The notes under the pieces were generated by a model, which had not been told where the DNA came from, did not search any database, and worked only from the letters and a program-made list of their open reading frames with translations. Positions 1 through 5,383 of a stretch of 11,167 nt of DNA are shown here, piece by piece; position 1 is the stretch's first letter; each line of letters begins with the position of its first letter. The position numbers and the translations under genes are program-made. Source of the stretch: DASSHC01 sp035693105 (lineage in GTDB: Bacteria; Chloroflexota; Chloroflexia; Thermomicrobiales; Thermomicrobiaceae); assembly GCA_035693105.1 (NCBI GenBank), contig DASSHC010000405.1:1-11167 (forward strand). The letters run 5' to 3'.

Positions 1-568
1 AGATGTTGGAGATGTGGTTGCGCACCGTCTTGGGGCTCAGCCCCAGCCGGGCGGCGATCTGCGGGTTGCTGCGCCCCTGCGCGATCAGGCCGAGGACCTC
101 ACGCTCGCGCTCGGTCAGCTCGGGGAAGTCGCGCTCGGCCGCGGCCTGGCGCGCGTCGCCGAAGAAGGTCAGCACACGCTGGGCGATGACCGGGCTGAAG
201 ATGGCCTCGCCGTTGCCGACCGCCCGGATGGCGCGCAGCATCTCCTCCTCGTCGCTGTCCTTGAGCACGTAGCCGCGGGCGGCGGCGCGCATGGCCGCGA
301 AGACCGAGCGGTCGTCCTCGAACATAGTCACCATCAGCACGCCGACGTGCGGGTGAGTCTCGACGATGCGACGCGTCGCCTCGATGCCGTTGATGCCCGG
401 CATCTGCAGGTCCATGATGATCACGTCCGGCCGAAGTTGCGCGGCCAGCGCCACCGTCTCCTCGCCGGTGCTGTCCTCGCCGGTGACCTCGGTCTCGGAT
501 ACGGCGGCGAGCAGCCCGCGCAGGCCGCTGCGATAGAGGGGATGGTCGTCGGCGATCAGGACGCGGGC
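1..568 (-). CDS. NarL/FixJ-family response regulator RR1, partial (C-terminus off the left edge)
   Basis: This is a DNA-binding response regulator that would be phosphorylated by a partner histidine kinase. Read from the right, the protein begins RVLIADDHPLYRSGLRGLL, the first receiver strand with its acidic pair. It continues through VIIMDLQMPG, whose Asp is the phospho-acceptor, then VTMFEDD and GYVLKDS with the conserved Lys. A LuxR-type helix-turn-helix follows (LTEREREVLGLIAQGRSN, then SPKTVRNHISNI) and the window ends inside its recognition helix, so only some 15-25 residues are missing. The frame is open further right, but there is no ATG, GTG or TTG near the expected start: the codon before ARVL is TTA and the best alternative is CTG at 557-559. 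A GGAGG lies just upstream. The end of a histidine kinase overlaps this start, the normal arrangement for a kinase-regulator pair. Family assignment is secure; the start is unresolved. Confidence 0.88.
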
Positions 569-630
569 TAACCTCCGCCCAGGGGCAGAGGAGCGCGGAC
601 GCGCGTTCCGCCGCCCGCTACCGGTTCCAC
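568..630 (-). pseudogene. Histidine kinase C-terminal remnant (last 20 codons)
   Basis: The minus strand reads VEPVAGGGTRVRAPLPLGGG and then TAG. This matches the tail of the HATPase domain of NarX/DegS-type kinases, where a G-G-G-T-x-V-x-x-x-L-P motif forms the last strand. The stop at 568-570 overlaps the start region of RR1 in another frame, the usual translational coupling of a kinase with its regulator. Upstream of GTG (628-630) the kinase-like sequence stops: the frame continues as a run with no family resemblance, and the opposite strand becomes kinase coding from 632. The kinase has therefore been cut within the palindrome CCACGTGG. The fragment is too short for a homology score, so the call rests on the motif plus its position next to a regulator. 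Confidence 0.6.
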
Positions 631-631
631 G

Positions 632-1801
632 TGGGACATCGACCTGACCATCGGCCGCACGCTCATCTACGGCGCCCTCACCGCGGGGATCGTCGGGCTC
701 TACCTGCTGGTGGTTGGCTGTCTCGGCGCAGTCCTGCAAACCGGCAACAATCTGGCGGTCTCGCTCGTCGCGACCGATCTGGTGGCGGCACGCGAGGAGG
801 AGCGGCGTCGGCTACATCGCGACCTCCACGACGACCTCGGCCCGGCGCTGGCGGCGCAACGGCTCAAGGTTGGCTCGGCGCGCTGGCTGGCCCCGCGTGA
901 TGCCGCCGCGGCGGACGAGCTGCTGGCCGAGCTGGCGCGTGATGCGGATGACCATCCGCTCTTCCGCGACGGCCTTCGTGCCCTGCTGAAGGCGGTGCCC
1001 GGCGCCGAGCTGGTGGGCGAGACAGCGACCGGCGAGGAGACCGTTGCCCTGGCCACGGAGCTGCGGCCGGACGTGATTCTGATGGACATCAAGATGCCGC
1101 GCCTCTCCGGTGTCGAGGCCACGCGCCGGATCGCGCAGGCGAATCCACAGGTGCGGATCCTGGTCGTCACGATGTTCGAAGATGACCGCACCATCTTCGC
1201 GGCGATGCAGGCCGGCGCGCGCGGCTACCTGCTGAAGGGGGCCAGCCGCGCCGAGATGCTGCGCGCGATCGAGGCGGTGGCCAGCGGCGAGGCGATCGTC
1301 AGCCCCGGCATCGCGGTGCGGCTGGCGGAGTACTGCGCCAGTTTCCATCCCACCTCGCCCAGCCCGGTCTCTCCGGAACTGAGCGAGCGCGAGCGGGCGA
1401 TCCTGCATCTGATCGCCCAGGAGCGCGGTAACGCTGAGATCGCCGCCCGGCTGGCGCTGAGCGCCAAGACGGTGCGCAACCACATCTCCAACATCTTCAG
1501 CAAGCTGCAGCCGGCCAACCGCGCCGAAGCGGCGCTCCGAGCGCGCGAGGCCGGGCTCGGCCGCGAGCGCGGGTTTGCCCGGCATTGGCCACCGTGCTTC
1601 ACCCCTACAGCAGGCCACACGACCTGTCCGGCACGCTCCAGCCGGGTCGCTTCCCGCTACCGGCTCTTGGCCATAGCGCGCACAATCTCGGCCTCAACGC
1701 CGCGGCACGGGCGGGCCTGGACGAAGTACTCGATGCCGAACATCTCCAGCAGGAGCGCGCGCGGCAGCGTGTCTGGCTGCAGCGGGTACTGGCTGCGGTA
1801 G
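632..1801 (+). pseudogene. Histidine kinase-response regulator chimera (RR2), in-frame remnant
   Basis: One open frame (in-frame stop TAA at 569-571, end TAG at 1799-1801) strings together parts of two proteins. Positions 632-784 encode a kinase membrane segment (WDIDLTIGRTLIYGALTAG, then helix GLYLLVVGCLGAVL). At about 782-790 it jumps to a HisKA_3 phospho-acceptor helix (REEERRRLHRDLHDDLGPAL, likely His codon 827-829), omitting the linker/GAF region expected between. At about 938-946 it jumps again, from LLAELARD to ADDHPLFRDGLRALL, a receiver lacking its first strand; the whole HATPase domain is absent. The receiver keeps its Asp (1085-1087) in VILMDIKMP and is followed by a LuxR helix-turn-helix (SERERAILHL to KTVRNHISNIFSKL). 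The natural end should be near AREAGLG (about 1562), but the frame runs 80 more codons antisense to the PIG-L gene. The first usual start is GTG 710, inside a membrane helix with no ribosome-binding site; GTG 782 is no better. Probably non-functional; a translated soluble regulator cannot be excluded. Confidence 0.75.
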
Positions 1802-2889
1802 GCTGACAGCGCGGCGATCTTTTGATCGACATACTCAGCGCCGTCGATGCGCGCGGTGGCGTCGCCGATCACCTCCTCGATGGGCGCGAGCTGCTCCTGC
1901 CCCAGCGTGATATGCGCGCCCTGGCCGCGCCCGACGAACTTGGTCGGCGCCGCTGGAGCGAAGACCAGGCAGGTCACCCCGCTCCGCGCCACGATGTGGG
2001 CGTAGTGGGGGCGCGCCTCGGCCAGCCCGCGCACGCCGAAGAACTGCCCCGGCCCGAGCCGCTCCAGTGTCTCCAGCGCGCCGTCCTCGTGCTCGTGGAT
2101 GGCGTCCGCTTCCCCCGATAGGATCAGATAGAGGGTCGTCGATGCCTCGCCCTGCTCGACGACATAGCTGCCGGGCGGGAACCAGCCGACCTCGTAGTGG
2201 TCGGAGGTATAGCGCAGCATCGACGCCTCCTCCGACATCGCCAGCAGCGCCTGGATGAACGCCCCGTCGCCCTTGAAGTGCTGGGGGCTGGCGACGATCC
2301 AGCGCACCAGGCGGTCGAGGAGCTGCATGCGATGGGGCGGGAAGTAAGCGTAGTCGAGCGCCGACGGCGTGTAAGGCCGCAGCCCGTCTTCGATCTGGCC
2401 GGGGAACTGGCAGGGGTCGCCGGCGCGATCCCAGGCGTCGGTCGTCGCCTCGCTGATGGCGATGTGGTCGGGGTGACCGTAGCCGCCATCGGGGCCAAAG
2501 GTGATGACCGTGGTTGGGCGGAACGCGCGCATGATATGGATCAGGTCGCCGACCAGTTGCTCGCGGTCGGCCTCTTGCAGCGCGCCGTCGAGGTAATCCA
2601 GGCACTCGACGTGCTGAATCCCCAGCCGCTGGCAGGCCAGTCGCATCTCCCGCTCCCGGACCTCGGCGAGCGTGCGTCGCGTGGCGACACCGGCGTCGCG
2701 GATCTGCCCGGCTTGGCCTCGCGTCGCCGACACGGCCATCGTCTCGACCCCCTGAGCCGCGTATTTGGCGAAGGTGGCGCCGGCGCAAAAGGTTTCGTCG
2801 TCCGGGTGCGCGAAGAGCCCGAGGATGCGGGGCTCGTCCTCACGCGCCGACGGAAGATCTCGATGGATGTTCGTCGTCATGAAGGTCAT
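1657..2889 (-). CDS. PIG-L (LmbE-like) deacetylase with inserted cyclic-nucleotide-binding-like domain
   Basis: This is a predicted zinc-dependent N-deacetylase of 410 aa, acting on an unknown N-acetylated (often N-acetylglucosaminyl) small molecule in the cytosol. The PIG-L signature AHPDDE is at residues 27-32 and the second metal motif GYGHPDH at 136-142, giving ligands H28, D31 and H142. The C-terminal PIG-L part (DATARIDGAEYVDQKIAALSAYRSQ, about 343-367, split here only by description) returns after a separate domain at about 230-312. That domain has the beta-roll pattern of a cNMP-binding fold (FPPGSYVVEQGE, LYLILSGEADAI, LGPGQFFG). Its phosphate-binding cassette is degenerate: the usual FGE Glu is V286 and the usual PRxA Arg is H295. 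The first ATG is preceded by AAGGA at about 5 nt; an ATG at residue 4 is less well placed. It lies 107 bp after the aminotransferase gene on the same strand, so co-transcription is likely. PIG-L assignment is firm; ligand binding is doubtful. Confidence 0.92.
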   Translation of the reverse strand: MTFMTTNIHRDLPSAREDEPRILGLFAHPDDETFCAGATFAKYAAQGVETMAVSATRGQAGQIRDAGVATRRTLAEVREREMRLACQRLGIQHVECLDYLDGALQEADREQLVGDLIHIMRAFRPTTVITFGPDGGYGHPDHIAISEATTDAWDRAGDPCQFPGQIEDGLRPYTPSALDYAYFPPHRMQLLDRLVRWIVASPQHFKGDGAFIQALLAMSEEASMLRYTSDHYEVGWFPPGSYVVEQGEASTTLYLILSGEADAIHEHEDGALETLERLGPGQFFGVRGLAEARPHYAHIVARSGVTCLVFAPAAPTKFVGRGQGAHITLGQEQLAPIEEVIGDATARIDGAEYVDQKIAALSAYRSQYPLQPDTLPRALLLEMFGIEYFVQARPCRGVEAEIVRAMAKSR

Positions 2890-2996
2890 CGGAATCCTTC
2901 CCTTCCGTTCGCTGGCGGCGGATCATCGGACGTGCGGGCCCGGCGGGAGTCGACCCGCGCCGTGGCGCCGGCCGTCCAGCTCCCCAGGACGCTCCC

Positions 2997-4508
2997 TCAC
3001 AGCGCGTCGACCGGGACGTCGCGCAGGCTGTGGGCGAAGGTCAGAAAGCGGTGAGCGTCGGCGAAGTTGGCCGCGAGACCCAGCGAGAGGCGGGTTGTCC
3101 CGGTGGTCTTGCCGTCGATCGCGTGCAGGAACTGTTCGAACGTCATGCGATCCTTATCGATGAAGCAGGCGGCCAGCTCCTGCTCATTGAAGCCGAGCGC
3201 GACCTCGCGGGCGCCGGGGTTGCAGTGGCAGCCGGCCCGCAGCGAGATGCGCTCGCGGTTGGCCAGGTGCTCGATGATGCGGCTCTCGATCAAATGTCCG
3301 TCGGGGTCGTGGAAGTTCAGCGCCAGCGTGCCGCCGCGCATCTCGGTCGTCAGCGGACCGTGGATCTGCACCTGCGGCGCGCCGTTGCCGTGGCGCAACG
3401 CCGGGATCTGCTCGATCAGCCAGCCGGTGAGCGCCATCACGCGGTTGTGGATCGTCTCGATGCCGATGCTCTCGATGAAGCTCAACCCCTGCGCCACCGC
3501 GGGGATGCCGAGGTAGTTGACCGTGCCGTCCTCGAAGCCGGCCGGGCCGGGGGTGAAATAGTAGCCGTGGCCGGCGTCGTCGGCCGCCTCCACGGAGGAG
3601 AAGGTGATCGTCCCGCCGGCATACCAGGGGCGGCGCAGCTTTTTCATCGCCTCCTTGCGCCCCAGCAGGCAGCCGATCCCGGTCGGGTAGCCGAAGATCT
3701 TGTAGAACGAGATGTCGACGAAGTCGGGGTGCCAGCGGCTGAGGTCGAGCCGGTTGGTCGGCACGAAGGCGGCGGCGTCGAGCAGCACGTCCCAGCCGGC
3801 GTCCTGGGCCGTGGCGATCCACTCCAGCGGATGCTGCACCCCCGAGAAGTTCGACTGTGCCGGGAAGGCGAAGAGGTTGTGGGCCCCATGGTGCGCCCGG
3901 GCCAGCGCCTCGTGCAGCGTGTTGACCAGGTTGTGCCCGTCGATGTGGGGCGGCGCGAACGCTTTGGTCATCGTGTCGAGGTTGACGCGCAGATCGGGCG
4001 GCACGACCGGGATGTAGGTGACCTGCGCGCCCCGGCCCCTGGCAAACTCCCGGATGCCGTTGACCGAGTTGTGGTTGTCGTAGGTCAGCAGGTAGTGCCC
4101 GCCGGGAGCGAAGGGGTAGGACTCGCCCAGCAGCTTGAGCGCTCCCGTGGCGTTGGGGGTGAAGATCACCTGGTACTCGTCCGGCGAGGCGCGGAAGTAG
4201 GCGAGCACGGCGGCGCGCGTCTGCTCCACCAGCCTGGTCATCGCCAGCGAGGTTGGGTTCTCCGAGTGGGGATTGCCGAAGACGTTGTCGCGCAGCAGGT
4301 CGAGGTGGCGCTGGAGCTGGGACTCGGCGTAGAGGCTGCCGCCGGTGTAGTCGAGGTAGGTCTGGCCCAGGCGGTCGAGGCGCGCGTAGTCGCTGGCGCG
4401 CAGCTCGTCGAGCTGTGTGCTGGCGTAGCCGGGGAAGCGCGCCAGCAAGTCCGCGTAGGCGGCGTCCAAGTCGATCAGGATCGTCTGGGTATCCGCGGCG
4501 GTGGTCAT
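2997..4508 (-). CDS. PLP-dependent class V aminotransferase, MoCo-sulfurase N-domain-like
   Basis: This is a 503-aa fold-type I PLP enzyme of the cysteine desulfurase/aminotransferase class V superfamily. Visible landmarks are YLDYTGGSLYAESQLQ (51-66, resembling the YLDxAGxxLYxxSQ start of eukaryotic MoCo sulfurases), FTPNATGALKLLGE (cofactor phosphate binding, 116-129), LLDAAAFVPTN (D244 contacts the pyridine nitrogen), SFYKIFGYPTGIGCLL with the Schiff-base K270, and RAGCHCNPGA (424-433). The last motif matches the region holding the persulfide cysteine in plant and animal MoCo sulfurases, so C427 or C429 may carry sulfur. Length fits that domain without the C-terminal MOSC part. The start is well supported: AAGGAG lies 6 nt before ATG. 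The likely reaction is cysteine desulfuration or a related C-S cleavage, and true MoCo sulfuration is not shown. It sits between a small barrel-like protein and a PIG-L deacetylase. Confidence 0.92.
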   Translation of the reverse strand: MTTAADTQTILIDLDAAYADLLARFPGYASTQLDELRASDYARLDRLGQTYLDYTGGSLYAESQLQRHLDLLRDNVFGNPHSENPTSLAMTRLVEQTRAAVLAYFRASPDEYQVIFTPNATGALKLLGESYPFAPGGHYLLTYDNHNSVNGIREFARGRGAQVTYIPVVPPDLRVNLDTMTKAFAPPHIDGHNLVNTLHEALARAHHGAHNLFAFPAQSNFSGVQHPLEWIATAQDAGWDVLLDAAAFVPTNRLDLSRWHPDFVDISFYKIFGYPTGIGCLLGRKEAMKKLRRPWYAGGTITFSSVEAADDAGHGYYFTPGPAGFEDGTVNYLGIPAVAQGLSFIESIGIETIHNRVMALTGWLIEQIPALRHGNGAPQVQIHGPLTTEMRGGTLALNFHDPDGHLIESRIIEHLANRERISLRAGCHCNPGAREVALGFNEQELAACFIDKDRMTFEQFLHAIDGKTTGTTRLSLGLAANFADAHRFLTFAHSLRDVPVDAL

Positions 4509-4576
4509 CTGCCTCTCCTTGCGTTGTCCGGTGTCTCCGTGCGGCGATCGCTTGCATGCGTTACGGCTGCTGCCGG

Positions 4577-4870
4577 CTAGAACCCGCGCTGCATGATCAC
4601 CTCGCCCGTCATCAGCGGTTGCAGCGGCGGGCGTGCGGACGCGTCATTGTTCCGCTGCCAATCCTCCGCCACCTGCCGCGCCTGCTCCAGCGACACGGCG
4701 TTCACGCAGATGCAGAGCACGGCCACCGCGCCGTCCCCGTCCTCGAGTCCGATGCACGCGACAAACCCGGGCAAGCAGGCCAGGGCAGAGGCCAGTGCGC
4801 GGCCGGTTCGCCCGCGCTCGCGGGACGAGGTGCGATCTCCCAGGTCGATGGGAAAGATTGTTGCGTGCAT
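4577..4870 (-). CDS. Small dimeric alpha/beta-barrel-like protein, function unknown
   Basis: This 97-aa protein starts at ATG 4868-4870, directly behind a GAGGGAGG purine run. An ATG four codons upstream (4880-4882) lacks a comparable site, and the frame stays open to 5098, but that extension is low-complexity and Arg/Ala-rich through a repeat region, so I reject it. The order of elements suggests a ferredoxin-like ABM/Dabb-type fold: a short strand (ATIFPIDL), a helix (RTGRALASALACLPGF), two strands (VACIGLEDGDGAVAVLCICV), a helix (SLEQARQVAEDWQRNN) and a final strand (GEVIMQRGF). Such proteins are often small monooxygenases or stress-response dimers, but no catalytic residue can be assigned. 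It is followed after 68 bp by the aminotransferase gene and probably opens a three-gene transcript. Confidence 0.72.
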   Translation of the reverse strand: MHATIFPIDLGDRTSSRERGRTGRALASALACLPGFVACIGLEDGDGAVAVLCICVNAVSLEQARQVAEDWQRNNDASARPPLQPLMTGEVIMQRGF

Positions 4871-4957
4871 ACCCTCCCTCATCGTGCTCGGCGCGTCTCT
4901 GCTCGGCGTAACCGGGGTCTTGCGAGGAGTATGGTGAGAATCCGCGGCGCCGGCATC

Positions 4958-4986
4958 CAGAGCCCCTCTAGCCGGCTCTGTATTTT
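4958..4986 (+). terminator. Terminator-like stem-loop with T-rich tail
   Basis: CAGAGCC (4958-4964) pairs perfectly with GGCTCTG (4974-4980) around a 9-nt loop and is followed by TATTTT (4981-4986) on the plus strand. This is the form of a short intrinsic terminator, but no plus-strand gene precedes it. It could stop antisense transcription toward the right, or be a structured leader element of the minus-strand operon. The stem is short, so this is tentative. Confidence 0.3.
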
Positions 4987-5029
4987 CCGTGCGGCGACGG
5001 CGCGATCGCCGCTGGGCGGTATCTGCGTA

Positions 5030-5087
5030 TGCGTACGCTGCCGCGCTATGGCGTACGCCGCCTGCGGTGCCGTACGCCATAGCGCGG
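5030..5087. repeat. 17-bp perfect inverted repeat with phased CGTACG sites
   Basis: CCGCGCTATGGCGTACG (5041-5057) is repeated exactly as its reverse complement at 5071-5087 with a 13-nt spacer, and the spacer itself contains CCGC-CT-GCGG. The self-complementary hexamer CGTACG occurs at 5032, 5052 and 5071, that is every 19-20 bp or about two helical turns. The element lies 160-220 bp upstream of the start of the small-protein/aminotransferase/PIG-L group. It may be an operator array for a dimeric regulator, a cruciform, or an RNA hairpin. The pairing is seen directly; the role is inference. Confidence 0.6.
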
Positions 5088-5119
5088 CTTGGTCCCACCC
5101 TTATCTGCCTGAGCCGCCA

Positions 5120-5285
5120 CCCCTGTCACCCTGAGCTTCCCCCCTGTCATTCTGAGCCGCAGCGAAGAATCTCTCCTGATCCTGCGGCATCAGTGGCGCA
5201 TCAACAGAGAGGAGATCCCTGCGACAGGCTCAGGGCAGGCTCTTCGGCTGCGGCCTCAGGCTGACAAGGGGGGAATGACAGGGGG
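5120..5285. repeat. Dispersed-type palindromic repeat (TGTCATTCTGAGC family)
   Basis: CCCCCTGTCATTC (5140-5152) is matched by its reverse complement GAATGACAGGGGG (5273-5285), enclosing about 120 bp. Inside are the recurring modules TCTGAGCCGCAGCGAAGAATCT (5151 onward, described by position) and, on the other strand, CCTGAGGCCGCAGCCGAAGA and CCTGAGCCTGTCGCAGGGATC (split over 5221-5262). A partial extra copy, CCCTGTCACCCTGAGC, precedes it at 5121-5136. Intergenic elements of this wording, with TCATTCTGAGC and CGAAGAATC modules, are widespread in Chloroflexota and other phyla as REP/MITE-like repeats. No transposase is present, so it would be a non-autonomous copy. Confidence 0.65.
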
Positions 5286-5383
5286 AGGGCTCGCGATGGC
5301 ACGGGGCGGGTGAGAGTAGGCGAGGCGTGTGCGAAGCTGCGCTCCGCTGTTCCTTTGTGGTGGAGCAAGACTCGGTCGGCGCG

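Larger units (their letters stand above)
1..1496. repeat. 60-bp inverted repeat between the two regulator HTH regions (arms 1-60 and 1437-1496)
   Basis: Positions 1-60 and the reverse complement of 1437-1496 agree at 58 of 60 bases, including 31 in a row (1-31 with 1466-1496). Both encode the same helix-turn-helix stretch (IAARLxLSxKTVRNHISNI), so this is paralogy of RR1 and RR2 in opposite orientation, not a mobile-element end. It could promote inversion or misassembly of the 1.4 kb between the arms. Confidence 0.8.
4871..5383. other. Non-coding region of 513 bp rich in palindromes
   Basis: No frame here has the composition of a real protein. The stretch lies downstream of the ATPase/LuxR gene and upstream of the small-protein gene, both minus, and so must contain the promoter of the latter. 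I find no convincing -35/-10 pair: CATACT at about 4928-4933 (minus reading) has no good -35 partner. It holds three separately listed elements: a terminator-like hairpin, a long perfect inverted repeat, and a dispersed-type palindromic repeat. Confidence 0.7.

Noticed and set aside
1560..1656. Possible terminator between the convergent RR2 and PIG-L ends
   Set aside because: Only short GC pairings such as CCGG/CCGG and GGGTTTGCCC are present, without a T-run on either strand.
2197..3054. Plus-strand open frame of 285 codons across the PIG-L gene start
   Set aside because: Antisense to AHPDDE and HPDH coding; no recognisable protein and no ribosome-binding site.
3030..4580. A 516-codon open frame on the plus strand opposite the PLP enzyme gene
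   Set aside because: It is the exact antisense of a gene with full PLP-enzyme motifs; its Val/Gly/Arg/Glu-rich content is the usual GC-rich shadow and shows no domain.
4871..5098. N-terminal extension of the small barrel-like protein to 173 aa
   Set aside because: The added residues are translated from the 17-bp inverted repeat and hairpin region and look random; a good ribosome-binding site sits at the inner ATG.
5041..5285. Possible CRISPR array or insertion-sequence ends
   Set aside because: Repeats are inverted, not regularly spaced direct repeats with unique spacers, and no cas or transposase gene is present.
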